DNA from: Variovorax sp. CF079
GTDB taxonomy: Bacteria > Pseudomonadota > Gammaproteobacteria > Burkholderiales > Burkholderiaceae_C
Assembly: GCF_900101545.1 (NCBI RefSeq)
Contig: NZ_FMZU01000004.1
Coordinates: 124,001-188,000, forward strand
Direction of reading: 5' to 3'
DNA: 64,000 nucleotides
The position numbers were made by a program, and so were the translations under genes. Below are positions 54,105-63,172 of the stretch, piece by piece. The notes beneath the pieces were generated by a model, which had not been told where the DNA came from, did not search any database, and worked only from the letters and a program-made list of their open reading frames with translations. Position 1 is the stretch's first letter, and each line of letters starts with the position of its first letter.

Positions 54105-55346
54105 ATGGGCACGCATGCGATCAAGGTGCCGGACATCGGCGAAGGCATCGCCGAAGTGGAACTGGTGGCATGGCGGGTCCAGCCCGGCGACACGGTGGCC
54201 GAAGACCAGGTGCTGGCCGACGTGATGACCGACAAGGCGACCGTCGAGATCCCGTCGCCGGTCGCGGGCAAGGTGCTTGCGCTCGGCGGCGAAGTGGGGC
54301 AGCAGATGGCGGTGGGTGCGGAGCTGATCCGCATCGATGTGGAGGGTGGCGACAACACCGGCGCGGCGCCGCCCACGCCCACGCCCGCGGCCACGCCTGC
54401 ACCAGCACCAGCACCAGCACCAGCACCAGCACCTGAGACCGCGCCAGCCGAACGCACGAGCCTGCCATCCACCGGCAAGCCGACTGCCTCGCCCGCGGTG
54501 CGCCATCGGGCCGCGGCGCTCGGCATCGATCTGCAGCAGGTGCCGGGCAGCGGCGTGGACGGCCGCATCCTGCACGAGGACCTCGACGCCTGGCTGGTCC
54601 GGCGGCCCGGTCCGCAGGCGGCGAGTGCGGCGCGCTACGCGCAGCAGGACGACGAGGAAGCCGTGCCCGTGACCGGCGTGCGCCGCCGCATCGCCCAGCG
54701 CATGCAGGATGCGATGCGCCGCATCCCGCACTTCACCTACGTCGAGGAGATCGACGTGACCGAACTGGAGTTGCTGCGCGCGCGGCTCAACGAACACTGG
54801 GGCCGCGAGCGGGCCCACCTGACGCTGCTGCCGCTGCTCGTGCGTGCCGTCGTGCTGGCGGTGCCGCGCTTCCCGCAGATCAATGCCCGCTTCGACGACG
54901 AGGCGGGCGTGCTCACGCGTCACGGCGCAGTGCACGTCGGCATCGCGACCCAGACCGCGGCCGGCCTCATGGTGCCGGTGCTGCGCCACGCGGAAGCGCG
55001 CGACCTGTGGTCCAGCGCGGCCGAGATCGCGCGCCTGGCCGAGGCCGCGCGCGCGGGCCGGGCCACGCGCGACGAACTGAGCGGCTCGACCATCAGCATC
55101 ACCAGCCTCGGCGCCCTGGGTGGCATCGCCTCCACGCCGATCATCAACGCGCCCGAGGTGGCGATCGTCGGCGTCAACCGCATCGCGCTGCGCCCGGTGA
55201 TGCAGGACGGCGCGGTGGTCGCGCGCCGGATGATGAACCTGTCTTCCTCCTTCGACCACCGCGTGGTCGACGGCCAGCTTGCGGCCGAGTTCGTGCAGGC
55301 CGTGCGGGCCTTGCTCGAATGCCCCGCCTTGCTCTTTGTCGACTAG
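54105..55346 (+). CDS. bkdB: Branched-chain 2-oxoacid dehydrogenase E2 (dihydrolipoamide acyltransferase)
   Basis: A 413-residue core enzyme. One lipoyl domain with the lipoylated K44 in DVMTDKATVEIPSPV, then an Ala-Pro hinge (about 99-115), a peripheral-subunit-binding domain (ASPAVRHRAAALGIDLQQVPGSGVDGRIL), a second short linker and the acyltransferase domain ending SFDHRVVDGQLAAEF, with catalytic H385. The hinge is coded by a GCACCA microsatellite. Start at 54105 directly follows the bkdA2 stop. The E3 (lipoamide dehydrogenase) gene usual in bkd operons is not downstream; an unlinked one must be used. Confidence 0.94.
   Translation: MGTHAIKVPDIGEGIAEVELVAWRVQPGDTVAEDQVLADVMTDKATVEIPSPVAGKVLALGGEVGQQMAVGAELIRIDVEGGDNTGAAPPTPTPAATPAPAPAPAPAPAPETAPAERTSLPSTGKPTASPAVRHRAAALGIDLQQVPGSGVDGRILHEDLDAWLVRRPGPQAASAARYAQQDDEEAVPVTGVRRRIAQRMQDAMRRIPHFTYVEEIDVTELELLRARLNEHWGRERAHLTLLPLLVRAVVLAVPRFPQINARFDDEAGVLTRHGAVHVGIATQTAAGLMVPVLRHAEARDLWSSAAEIARLAEAARAGRATRDELSGSTISITSLGALGGIASTPIINAPEVAIVGVNRIALRPVMQDGAVVARRMMNLSSSFDHRVVDGQLAAEFVQAVRALLECPALLFVD
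54399..54433 (+). repeat. GCACCA hexanucleotide microsatellite in bkdB
   Basis: Nearly six tandem copies of GCACCA (54399-54433) encode Ala-Pro pairs in the flexible linker after the lipoyl domain. The 6-base unit keeps the frame whatever the copy number, so length changes would only alter hinge length. Confidence 0.9.
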
Positions 55347-55396
55347 GGCCTGTTGCAGTGTGTGACAGCGGCGCCCGCGACTCCTAGAATCCAGCT

Positions 55397-56767
55397 ATGA
55401 GGTCCGCCAGAACATGGTTGATGGGACTGGTCCTCCTGGCCCAAGCTGCGGCTGTGGCCAGCGCCGAAGCTGTGTCTGCCGCGGCTCCCGAGGCGCCCCG
55501 CGTCGTGGTCCTGATGCAGGTCGAGGGCGCCATCGGGCCCGCTTCCGCAGACTATGTGCGCCGCGGCCTCGCGCTGGCTGCCAAGGAACAGGCGCAGCTC
55601 GCCGTGCTGCAGCTCGACACGCCGGGCGGGCTCGACGCCTCGATGCGCAACATCATCAAGGACATCCTCGCTTCGCCCGTGCCGGTGGCGACCTTCGTGG
55701 CGCCCAGCGGCGCCCGCGCCGCGAGTGCCGGCACCTACATCCTCTACGCGAGCCACATCGCAGCCATGGCACCGGCCTCCAACCTCGGCGCGGCGACGCC
55801 GGTGGCCATCGGCATGCCGACGCCGGGCCGGCCGGAGCCGAAGCCGCCGTCCTCTTCCGAGAAGGGTGCCGAGCCCGCTCCCGATGCGATGAGCGCCAAG
55901 CGGCTGGCCGATGCCTCGGCCTACATCCGCAGCCTGGCGCAGCTGCGCGGGCGCAATGCCGACTGGGCCGAGCAGGCGGTGCGCGAGTCGGTGAGCCTGT
56001 CGGCGCAGGAGGCGTTGGAGAAAAAGGTCATCACCCTGGTCGCGCGCGACGTGGCCGACCTGCTGATGCAGGTGCATGGGCGCGAAGTGAGCCTGGCGCA
56101 TGGCACCGTGCGGCTGGCCACCCAGCGCGCGCAGCTGCTCGCCTTCGACGCCGATTGGCGCAGCCGGCTGCTGTCGGTGATCACCGAGCCCAGCCTGGCG
56201 CTGATCCTGCTGATGGTCGGCATCTACGGCCTCCTGTTCGAGTTCTCCAACCCCGGCTTCGTGCTGCCCGGCGTGGTGGGCGCCATCTGCCTGACGCTGG
56301 CGCTGTTCGGCCTGCAGATGCTGCCGGTCAACTACGCGGGACTGGCGCTGATCCTGCTGGGTGTGGCCTTCCTCATCGCCGAGGCCTTTCTGCCGAGCTT
56401 CGGCGTGCTGGGGCTGGGCGGCATCGCGGCCTTCGCGATCGGCGCCGTGCTCCTGATCGACAGCGACGCGCCGGGCTTCGGCGTGCCGCTGTGGGTGGTG
56501 GCGGTGATCAGCGCGGTCTCGGCCCTGTTCATCCTCGCGGTCGCCGGCATGGCCGCGAAGGCGCGCCGGCGGCCGGTGAAGAGCGGCATCTCGGCCCTCG
56601 TGGGCACCACCGGCGAACTGGTCGAGTTCTCGGACGGCGAGGGCTGGGCGCAGATCCAGGGCGACTACTGGCGCGTAACCGGCGCGGGTGACCTGCATAC
56701 CGGCGGACGAGTCCGGGTCAGCGGCGTGCAAGGCGTCGTGCTGCAGGTGGCCCCGGACGGCCAATGA
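55397..56767 (+). CDS. NfeD-like membrane serine protease
   Basis: A 456-residue membrane protein of the NfeD1b class. A signal-like helix (1-20) leads to a ClpP-type protease domain with [21 protein letters not shown] and the nucleophile S110 in [11 protein letters not shown]; the Lys of the dyad may be K168. Several hydrophobic helices follow ([33 protein letters not shown] and others), ending in a soluble OB-fold domain [12 protein letters not shown]-like that is typical of NfeD. The slipin gene overlaps by four bases; NfeD proteases cut the tail of their slipin partners. Confidence 0.91.
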   Translation: MRSARTWLMGLVLLAQAAAVASAEAVSAAAPEAPRVVVLMQVEGAIGPASADYVRRGLALAAKEQAQLAVLQLDTPGGLDASMRNIIKDILASPVPVATFVAPSGARAASAGTYILYASHIAAMAPASNLGAATPVAIGMPTPGRPEPKPPSSSEKGAEPAPDAMSAKRLADASAYIRSLAQLRGRNADWAEQAVRESVSLSAQEALEKKVITLVARDVADLLMQVHGREVSLAHGTVRLATQRAQLLAFDADWRSRLLSVITEPSLALILLMVGIYGLLFEFSNPGFVLPGVVGAICLTLALFGLQMLPVNYAGLALILLGVAFLIAEAFLPSFGVLGLGGIAAFAIGAVLLIDSDAPGFGVPLWVVAVISAVSALFILAVAGMAAKARRRPVKSGISALVGTTGELVEFSDGEGWAQIQGDYWRVTGAGDLHTGGRVRVSGVQGVVLQVAPDGQ

Positions 56768-57549
56768 CCATGTTCTTCAATTTCAGCGTCGCGCTCATCG
56801 CGCTGCTCCTGGTGCTGGCGGTGATGCTCGCCGCGGCGTCGCTGCGCATCCTGCGCGAGTACGAGCGAGGCGTGGTGTTCCAGCTCGGCCGCTTCTGGAA
56901 GGTCAAGGGGCCGGGCCTGGTGATCCTGATCCCCGGCATCCAGCAGATGGTGCGCGTGGGGCTGCGCGTGATGGTGCTCGACATCCCGAGCCAGGACGTG
57001 ATCACGCGCGACAACGTGTCGGTGAAGGTGAACGCGGTGCTCTACTTCCGCGTGATCGATGCGGAGAAAGCGATCATCCAGGTCGAGAAGTACCTCGAGG
57101 CCACCAGCCAGCTGGCGCAGACCACGCTGCGCGCCGTGCTCGGCAAGCACGAGCTCGACGACTTGCTGTCCGAGCGCGAGCGCCTCAATCTCGATATCCA
57201 GAAGATCCTCGAGGCGCAGACCGACATCTGGGGCATCAAGGTGACCAACGTCGAGATCAAGCACGTCGACCTCAACGAGAACATGGTGCGCGCCATTGCG
57301 CGGCAGGCCGAGGCCGAGCGCGAACGGCGCGCCAAGGTGATCCATGCAGAGGGCGAACTGCAGGCCTCGGTCAAGCTGGCCGAAGCGGCCGAGATTCTGG
57401 GGCGCCAGCCGCAGGCGCTGCAGTTGCGCTATCTGGAAACCCTGACCGTGATCGCCGCCGACAAGAATTCGACCATCGTGTTTCCCTTGCCGCTGGAGGT
57501 CATCGGACCCTTGCTGCAATGGATCAAGAAGAAGGCCGACGCGCCGTAG
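56764..57549 (+). CDS. Slipin (stomatin/prohibitin-family membrane scaffold)
   Basis: A 261-residue SPFH protein. One N-terminal membrane helix ([22 protein letters not shown]) is followed by [35 protein letters not shown], the stomatin signature, and a C-terminal Ala/Glu-rich coiled coil ([36 protein letters not shown]). The end [29 protein letters not shown] is the conserved tail that NfeD proteases cleave in the archaeal homologue. It overlaps the NfeD gene (ATGA), a very common pairing. Confidence 0.94.
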   Translation: MTMFFNFSVALIALLLVLAVMLAAASLRILREYERGVVFQLGRFWKVKGPGLVILIPGIQQMVRVGLRVMVLDIPSQDVITRDNVSVKVNAVLYFRVIDAEKAIIQVEKYLEATSQLAQTTLRAVLGKHELDDLLSERERLNLDIQKILEAQTDIWGIKVTNVEIKHVDLNENMVRAIARQAEAERERRAKVIHAEGELQASVKLAEAAEILGRQPQALQLRYLETLTVIAADKNSTIVFPLPLEVIGPLLQWIKKKADAP

Positions 57550-57683
57550 CGCCGGCGCATGGGCGACCTACAGCGTCTTGGTCAGCGTGACGACCAGTGG
57601 TTGCGCGTAAAGACTTCGCACCCTTGCGACGCCGCTCGCGCGTGGCAAGATGCCTCGTCTTCCCTATTGCCCCGGCGCCCCGC

Positions 57684-58658
57684 ATGCTCATCAACTGCGT
57701 TGTCTACGAAGACGGCACCAAGCTGGCCGACATTCCCGTTTCCGAAATCAGCGAGTACGCGTCGCTGCCGCGTTGCTTCGTCTGGGTGGCGCTGCGCGAC
57801 GCCACGCCCGAAGAGCTGGCCGAAGTGCAGGCCGAGTTCGGTCTTCATCCGCTGTCCGTGGAAGATGCCCACAACGGCCACCAGCGGCCGAAGGTGGAGG
57901 AGTACGCCGATTCGCTCTTCGTCGTCATGCACCTGCTCGAAGCGGGTGCCGGCGAGCCCGCCACGCTCACGGTCGGCGAGCTCGACGTCTTCGTCGGGCG
58001 CAACTACGTGGTGTCGGTGCGCAACCGCAGCGATCACGGCTTCACCGAAGTGCGCGAGCGCTGCGAGCGCGAGCCCGAGCTGCTCAAGAACGGCCCGGGC
58101 TTCGTGCTCTACGCGCTGATGGATGCCGTGGTCGACCGCTACTTCCCCATCATCGATGCCTTCGAGGACGAACTCGACACCATCGAGCAGCGCATCTTCA
58201 CCAAGGGCGCCGCGCGCGACAGCATCAAGCGCCTCTACGAACTGAAGCAGCGGCTGACGCTGCTCAAGCACGCGGTCGCGCCGCTGCTTGAAGGCACCGG
58301 CAAGCTGCACGGCGGCCGCGTGCCGCAGATCTGCGTTAGCACGCAGGAGTACTTCCGCGACGTGGTAGACCACCTGAGCCGCATCAACAACACCATCGAC
58401 TCGATCCGCGACACCATCGGCACCGCGATCCATGTCAACCTCTCGATGGTCACCATCGAGGACGGCGAAGTGACCAAGCGCCTCGCGGCCTGGGCCGCCA
58501 TCTTCGCCGTTTGCACCGCCTTCGCCGGCCTCTGGGGCATGAACTTCGAGCACATGCCCGAGCTGAAATGGCGCTACGGCTATGCGGCCGCGCTGGCGCT
58601 CATCGCGAGCCTTTGCGCCTACGTGTACTACCGCTTTCGGCGTGCGGGCTGGGTGTGA
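57684..58658 (+). CDS. corA: CorA-family magnesium/cobalt transporter
   Basis: A 324-residue channel. The large N-terminal cytoplasmic domain (VEDAHNGHQRPKVEEYADSLFVVMHLL, DELDTIEQRIF) precedes two C-terminal helices; the pore-entrance GMN motif is at 285-287 in AGLWGMNFEHMPELKWRYGY. It imports Mg2+ or similar divalent ions as a pentamer. ATG at 57684 gives the usual start MLINCVVY; a longer frame adds a basic tail that seems unlikely. It is separated by two bases from the downstream deaminase gene, so readthrough is likely. Confidence 0.92.
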   Translation: MLINCVVYEDGTKLADIPVSEISEYASLPRCFVWVALRDATPEELAEVQAEFGLHPLSVEDAHNGHQRPKVEEYADSLFVVMHLLEAGAGEPATLTVGELDVFVGRNYVVSVRNRSDHGFTEVRERCEREPELLKNGPGFVLYALMDAVVDRYFPIIDAFEDELDTIEQRIFTKGAARDSIKRLYELKQRLTLLKHAVAPLLEGTGKLHGGRVPQICVSTQEYFRDVVDHLSRINNTIDSIRDTIGTAIHVNLSMVTIEDGEVTKRLAAWAAIFAVCTAFAGLWGMNFEHMPELKWRYGYAAALALIASLCAYVYYRFRRAGWV

Positions 58659-58660
58659 GC

Positions 58661-59857
58661 ATGCTTCTGATCCGCCATGTGCGCCCCATGGGCGCCGCCC
58701 CTGCCGACGTGCTGGTGCAGGACGGCCGCATCGCGGCCCTCGGCCCGGCCTTGCACGCCGCAGCCGGCTGCGCGGTGGAGGAGGGCGGCGGCGCGCTCCT
58801 GCTGCCCGGCCTGGTCGAAGGCCACACGCACCTGGACAAGACGCTGTGGGGCATGGACTGGTACCGCAACGAGGTCGGCACCCGGCTCATCGACAGGATC
58901 GACAACGAGCGCGCCTTTCGCCAGGCCAGCGGCCATGACGCGGCCGCGCAGTCGCTGGCATTGGCCCGGGCCTTCCTGGCGCGCGGCACGACGCGGCTGC
59001 GCACCCACGTGGACATCGACACCCAGGCAGGGCTGCGCCATCTCGAAGGCGTGCTGCAGACGCGCGACACGATGCAGGCGCTGCAGCAGATCCAGATCGT
59101 CGCCTTCCCGCAATCGGGCCTCCTGGGCCGGCCCGGCACGGCCGAGCTGCTGGACCAGGCCATCGCCCGCGGGGCCGACGTGCTTGGCGGCCTGGACCCG
59201 TGCGCGATCGACGGCGATCCGGTGCGCTCGCTCGACGCGCTCTTCGCCATCGCCGAGCGCCGCGGCTGCCCGCTCGACATCCATCTGCACGAGCCCGGCG
59301 CCATGGGCGCCTTCTCGCTCGACCTGATCCTCGCGCGCACGGCAGCGCTCGGCATGCAAGGCAAGGTCGCGATCAGCCACGGCTTCTGCCTGGGCGACCT
59401 GCCCGAGCGCGAATGCGAGGCGCTGCTGGCGCGCATGGCCGCGCTCGGCGTGGTGCTGGTCACCAGTGCGCCGCCTTCGCGCAGCGTGCCGCCGCTCATG
59501 GCCTGCCGCCGCGCCGGCGTCACCGTGCTCGGCGGCAACGACGGCATCCGCGACACCTGGACGCCCTACGGCAGCCCCGACATGTTGGAGCGCGCGATGC
59601 TGATCGGCCTGCGCTACAACCTGCGGCGCGACGACGAGATCGAGGTCGCGCTCGACTGCGTCACCCATGCGGGCGCGCGCGGCTTGCGCTTCGAAGCCTA
59701 TGGCCTGGCGCCGGACTGCCGTGCCGACCTGGTGCTGGTCGATGCGCAGACCGTCGCCGAGGCGGTGGTGGCGCGGCCGGTGCGGCGGCTCGTGGTGGCG
59801 GGCGGCCGCATCGTGGCGCGCGATGGGGCGCTGCTGTCGGATGCGGTTCCCGTGTGA
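58661..59857 (+). CDS. Cytosine deaminase-like amidohydrolase
   Basis: A 398-residue TIM-barrel amidohydrolase. Metal ligands are H55 and H57 in LVEGHTHLDKTLWGM, a His in DIHLHEPGAM, one in AISHGFCLGDL, and the catalytic Asp in GGNDGIRDTWTPYG. The LDKT and RDTWTPYGSPDML segments match the cytosine deaminase / isopropylammelide amidohydrolase branch. It lies 2 bases after corA and 14 bases before a CDA-fold deaminase gene, so both probably act on the same class of N-heterocycle. Exact substrate unknown. Confidence 0.9.
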   Translation: MLLIRHVRPMGAAPADVLVQDGRIAALGPALHAAAGCAVEEGGGALLLPGLVEGHTHLDKTLWGMDWYRNEVGTRLIDRIDNERAFRQASGHDAAAQSLALARAFLARGTTRLRTHVDIDTQAGLRHLEGVLQTRDTMQALQQIQIVAFPQSGLLGRPGTAELLDQAIARGADVLGGLDPCAIDGDPVRSLDALFAIAERRGCPLDIHLHEPGAMGAFSLDLILARTAALGMQGKVAISHGFCLGDLPERECEALLARMAALGVVLVTSAPPSRSVPPLMACRRAGVTVLGGNDGIRDTWTPYGSPDMLERAMLIGLRYNLRRDDEIEVALDCVTHAGARGLRFEAYGLAPDCRADLVLVDAQTVAEAVVARPVRRLVVAGGRIVARDGALLSDAVPV

Positions 59858-59871
59858 AGGAGCAGACGACG

Positions 59872-60363
59872 ATGTACCAGGAAGAATTCATGCGGCGCGC
59901 CATCGCGCTCTCGGCGCAGGCGCTGCACACACCGGGCACCGAACCCTTCGGCGCCGTCGTCGTGCAGGACGGCCGCGTGGTGGGTGAGGGCTTCAACCAC
60001 TCGGTGGCCCATTTCGACCCGACCTCGCACGGCGAGGTGGAGGCCATCCGCGATGCCTGCCGCAATCTGCAGCGCGTGGACCTGAGCGGCTGCGAACTCT
60101 ACACCTCGTGCGAGCCCTGCGCCCTGTGCGTGGCCGCCATGCGCATCGCGGGCATCGCCAGGCTCTACTACGCGGCCTCGCTTGCGCAGTCGGGCCAGGC
60201 CTTCGCCGGGCTGCCGACAGAGGCGCGCCACCCGATCGACATCGAAGACCTGCGTGCCGAGGCCGGTGCGCCGATCGAGCGGCGGACGCTGCCCGCGGAG
60301 CAGAAGATGGATCGCGAAGCGGTGCAGATCCTGGCGACCTGGGCCGCGTCGAAAAAGGCTTGA
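59872..60363 (+). CDS. Nucleoside/guanine deaminase of the cytidine-deaminase fold
   Basis: A 163-residue zinc deaminase. Zinc ligands are H53 (with catalytic E55 in SHGEVEAIR), C80 and C83 in TSCEPCALCVAAM; the C-terminal MDREAVQILATW resembles the guanine deaminase tail. Guanine, cytosine, adenosine or another amino-heterocycle could be substrate. AAGGAG lies about 10 bases before the ATG. It is in the same short operon as the cytosine deaminase-like gene and is followed by a Bug gene after 103 bases. Confidence 0.9.
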   Translation: MYQEEFMRRAIALSAQALHTPGTEPFGAVVVQDGRVVGEGFNHSVAHFDPTSHGEVEAIRDACRNLQRVDLSGCELYTSCEPCALCVAAMRIAGIARLYYAASLAQSGQAFAGLPTEARHPIDIEDLRAEAGAPIERRTLPAEQKMDREAVQILATWAASKKA

Positions 60364-60466
60364 GCACCGGTGGGCGTGCGGGCCCGACGAAGCATTTGGT
60401 TGTCTTGCGCCGGAAGACGGTGTCGCGTAACGTCGTGTTACTTATTTTTGCAACATCCGCCGCTTC

Positions 60467-61495
60467 ATGATCTCCAAACGCCGCTTGCTCCAAAGCCTCG
60501 CTGCCTCGGCCTGTGCCCCGGCCGCGTGGGCCCAACAGGCAACGTCTTCCACCGCGCCGCGCGCCGCGCGCCCCGCCGGTTCCGCCGCCCCCGGCGCCTG
60601 GCCGACCCAGCCGGTGCGCATCCTGGTCGGCTTTCCGGCCGGCGCCTCGCCCGACCTCGCGGCGCGTGCCATCGCCGAGCCGCTTTCCAAGCTGCTGGGC
60701 CAACCGGTGACGGTGGAGAACAAGCCCGGCGCCAGCGGCAACCTCGCGGCCGACCTGGTGGCCAAGGCGCAGGACGATCACACCATCGGCGCACTGATCA
60801 ATGGCAACCTGACGATCGCCAAGCTGCTGAATCCCGCCACGCCCTTCGACCCCGAGAAAGACTTCGCGCCCGTGGGCCTGATCGGCACCGCGCCACTGGT
60901 GCTCGCGGTCTCGGGCGACGCCGTGGGCAAGAACGCCACCGAGCTGCTGCTGTGGGCGCGCAACCTCGGCGACAAGGGCAAGTACGGCACGCCCGGCGTC
61001 GGCACCGTGGGCCACCTGGGCATGGAACTGCTGAAGACCCGCACCAGCATCTCGCCGCAGCACGCGCCCTTCAACGGCAATCCGCAGGTCATCGCCGCCA
61101 TGCTGGCGGGACAGATCCAGATGGCGCTGCTGCCGCCGGGCCTCGCGAAGCCTCATGTGGCCTCGGGCAAGTTCAAGGCCCTCGGCGTCACTTCTCCCCT
61201 GCGCAGCCCGCTGTTCAGCGAGCTGCCCACGCTGCGCGAAGCCGACGTGCGCGGCGCCGACCTCGAGATCTGGACCGCGCTCGCGGCGCCGGCCAGCCTG
61301 CCCAAGCCGGCGGTGGCCAGGCTCAACGCGGCGCTGGGCGAGGTGCTTCGCTCCGCCGAAGTGCAGCAGCAACTGCTGAAGGCGGGCTGGCAGGCGCAGG
61401 CCGGCACGCCACAAGCGCTGGCCTACCGGATGCGCTCCGACACCTCGCAGTTGGGCGGCGTGATCCTGATGCGGGGCATTCGCTCGGAGACTTGA
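60467..61495 (+). CDS. Bug/TctC-family periplasmic solute-binding protein
   Basis: A 342-residue secreted protein. The signal peptide (MISKRRLLQSLAASACAPAAWAQ, with RR near the start) is followed by an Ala/Pro-rich spacer and then WPTQPVRILVGFPAGASPDLAARAIAEPLSKLLGQPV, the Bug opening strand. KPGASGNLAADLVAKAQDDHT replaces the typical PDGYT loop by DDHT. It sits behind two deaminase genes and may bind the N-heterocycle they act on. A REP-type repeat follows its stop directly. Confidence 0.9.
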   Translation: MISKRRLLQSLAASACAPAAWAQQATSSTAPRAARPAGSAAPGAWPTQPVRILVGFPAGASPDLAARAIAEPLSKLLGQPVTVENKPGASGNLAADLVAKAQDDHTIGALINGNLTIAKLLNPATPFDPEKDFAPVGLIGTAPLVLAVSGDAVGKNATELLLWARNLGDKGKYGTPGVGTVGHLGMELLKTRTSISPQHAPFNGNPQVIAAMLAGQIQMALLPPGLAKPHVASGKFKALGVTSPLRSPLFSELPTLREADVRGADLEIWTALAAPASLPKPAVARLNAALGEVLRSAEVQQQLLKAGWQAQAGTPQALAYRMRSDTSQLGGVILMRGIRSET

Positions 61496-61498
61496 ACT

Positions 61499-61590
61499 CC
61501 CCCAGGCTTCGCGCACTTCGTGTCGCTACGTCAACCCCCTCACCGGGGGGCAACACCGACGGCCCGGCAAAGCCGGTTCCGTGGTGTTTC
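61499..61590. repeat. Dispersed intergenic repeat, copy 2
   Basis: Starts CCCCCAGGCTTCGCGCACTT three bases after the Bug stop and has CAACCCCCT and GGGGGGC arms that form a hairpin, matching the first part of the element at 3355-3443. The later half diverges but keeps the CCGGCAAAGCCGG stem. Being behind a stop codon in both cases suggests a role in mRNA ends. Confidence 0.75.
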
Positions 61591-61657
61591 TGGAACGGGC
61601 TTCGATTAAGAGCCGCTCCACTGCCCCTCAGACACTGGCGGCCTCCTCCTGTGCGGC

Positions 61658-62512
61658 TTACGCAGACGGCGCTCGGGCACTGACCATCCAGCAGGCGGCG
61701 GCGAAGCGAACCTCGGTTCCGTGCACATAGGGATCGAAGGCGGCGCGGACGGTGTCGATGACTTGCGCGCGCGTCCGCTCGTCCACCTCCTGAAGGATCA
61801 GGCCGACGGGACCGAGCCGGGTGAAGTAGCCGACCAACTCCTTCTCGGGCAGGGTGCAGTCGACATCGATCGGCCGGATGTCGCTCTCGGCCCAGCCGCT
61901 CTCTTCCAGGATGGCTGCGACCCGATGCCGGTCTGCGAAGGAGAACTGTCCCGGCGCGCCCGGCTGGCGGGCGGGCATGTTCGGCAGCAGCGGTGCCGCC
62001 GCGCGCTCGGCCGTCGTCATGAACGGGTTCTCCGCGGCACTCCGCCAGACGATGAAGCGGAGCCTGGCGTGGTCCCGTGCGGCGCGCCGCAGGTTCGAGA
62101 AGGCCAGGACCGGGTGGTCGAAGAACATGACGCCGAAGCGCGACATGATCAGGTCGAAGCTCGCGGGCTCGAAGGCGTGGGTCTGCGCGTCGGCACGGAT
62201 GAAGCTTGCCGGCGTGTCTTCCCGTTCGGCGCGTGCCCGGGCGGCGGCGATCAGTAGGTCCGAAATGTCGACGCCGATGCAGTGGCCCGTCGCGCCGAGC
62301 AGCCGCGCAACGGCGAGCGTCGTGCTGCCGGTACCGCAGCCGACGTCGAGCACCCGCTGCCCGGATCCGGCGCGGACCACTTCGACGAGCAGGTCTTCGA
62401 AGGGCTCGAGCACCTGGTCGATCACCTCCTGTGCCTCGACCCAGGCACGCCCTGCGCGGCCGTTCCAAAGCGCCGTCTGCTCGTTGTTGTCGGTCTGTTG
62501 CGTGACATCCAT
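61658..62512 (-). CDS. SAM-dependent methyltransferase (class I)
   Basis: A 284-residue methyltransferase. SAM motif I is VLDVGCGTG (54-62) after LLVEVVRAGSGQR, followed by the acidic motif II in GVDISDLLI and SFDLIMSRFGVMFF as the motif IV region. It has the form of the UbiE/Methyltransf_11 group; substrate unknown. It is divergent from a MerR gene, with a palindrome at the shared promoter that fits MerR-type activation of this gene. ATG at 62512 has TTTTCCTTT-complement AAAGGAAAA upstream as SD. Confidence 0.88.
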   Translation of the reverse strand: MDVTQQTDNNEQTALWNGRAGRAWVEAQEVIDQVLEPFEDLLVEVVRAGSGQRVLDVGCGTGSTTLAVARLLGATGHCIGVDISDLLIAAARARAEREDTPASFIRADAQTHAFEPASFDLIMSRFGVMFFDHPVLAFSNLRRAARDHARLRFIVWRSAAENPFMTTAERAAAPLLPNMPARQPGAPGQFSFADRHRVAAILEESGWAESDIRPIDVDCTLPEKELVGYFTRLGPVGLILQEVDERTRAQVIDTVRAAFDPYVHGTEVRFAAACWMVSARAPSA

Positions 62513-62560
62513 GGTCGTTTTCCTTTGCTTGCCCTCGAGAGGCGGAAGCTAGACTGTGCA

Positions 62561-62586
62561 ACTTCAAGTCGACTTGAGGTCAAGAG
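62561..62586 (-). promoter_or_regulatory. MerR-type operator and promoter of the methyltransferase gene
   Basis: ACTTCAAGTC and GACTTGAGGT (62561-62580) form a 20-base palindrome with one mismatch. On the minus strand it follows TTGACC (a -35 box, 62581-62586 reading in reverse) and spans the spacer, as MerR-family regulators require; the downstream -10 is weak. The sequence resembles SoxR-type CTCAAGT..ACTTGAG sites. The operator is only 7 bases from the MerR start codon. Confidence 0.65.
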
Positions 62587-62587
62587 A

Positions 62588-63031
62588 ATGATGCACCTGG
62601 ACATCGCCGAGGTGGCGCAGCGATCCGGCGTTCCCGCGTCGACGCTGCGCTTCTATGACGAAAAGGGGCTGATCGCCTCCACCGGCAGGCGCGGCCTGCG
62701 CCGCCTGTTCGATCCCGGCGTGCTGGAGCGGCTGGCGCTGATCGCGCTGGGGCGCGCGGCCGGCTTCTCGCTCGACGAGATCGCGCTCCTGTTCACGCGC
62801 GAGGCGCAGCCGCGCATCGACCGCCAGATGCTCGCGGCCAAGGCGCAGGAGCTGGACAAGACGATCCGCAAACTGAGCGCCATGCGCGACGGCCTGCTGC
62901 ACGCCGCTGCCTGCCCCGCGCCGAGCCACATGGAATGCCCCACCTTCCGTCGCATCCTGCAGGCCGCCGCGACCGGCGCTGTCGGAGCGCGAAAGAAGAG
63001 GGCTCCGCAGCCACCGGCACGCATCGCCTGA
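62588..63031 (+). CDS. MerR-family regulator with a CueR-like CX7C loop
   Basis: A 147-residue regulator. The MerR helix-turn-helix starts LDIAEVAQRSGVPASTLRFYDEKGLIAS, a coiled coil follows (residues 75-105), and the C-terminal loop has C109 and C117 with seven residues between, the pattern of copper-type CueR/HmrR sensors. The remaining sequence lacks the other hallmark residues, so a redox or organic effector is equally possible. Two ATG codons overlap the start (62588 and 62591). It is divergent from the methyltransferase gene, which it probably activates. Confidence 0.9.
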   Translation: MMHLDIAEVAQRSGVPASTLRFYDEKGLIASTGRRGLRRLFDPGVLERLALIALGRAAGFSLDEIALLFTREAQPRIDRQMLAAKAQELDKTIRKLSAMRDGLLHAAACPAPSHMECPTFRRILQAAATGAVGARKKRAPQPPARIA

Positions 63032-63052
63032 TCCTGCGCAGCGCCGCGCGCC

Positions 63053-63069
63053 CATAAGCCGCGCTTATG
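63053..63069. promoter_or_regulatory. Palindrome upstream of the terminal Bug gene
   Basis: CATAAGC (63053-63059) and GCTTATG (63063-63069) form a perfect 7-bp inverted repeat with a 3-base centre, in an otherwise GC-rich stretch about 100 bases before the Bug start. It could be a regulator-binding site or a weak terminator for the MerR gene, although no T-run follows. Confidence 0.45.
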
Positions 63070-63172
63070 TAAAAGCAACGCAAAACGGCGTTCCCTTCAG
63101 TACTGTGCGTGTCGATACTTGCCGCCAGCCACGCTGCAGCATCCCTCACAACACGTACCTGGAGACATCGCC

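Noticed and set aside
54399-54433. GCACCA repeats as a CRISPR-like array
   Set aside because: Units are contiguous without spacers and lie inside the bkdB frame; it is a microsatellite coding Ala-Pro.
60427-60441. GTAAC/GTTAC inverted repeat before the Bug gene at 60467
   Set aside because: Only 5-bp arms with a 5-base gap; it can arise by chance and no regulator gene is adjacent.
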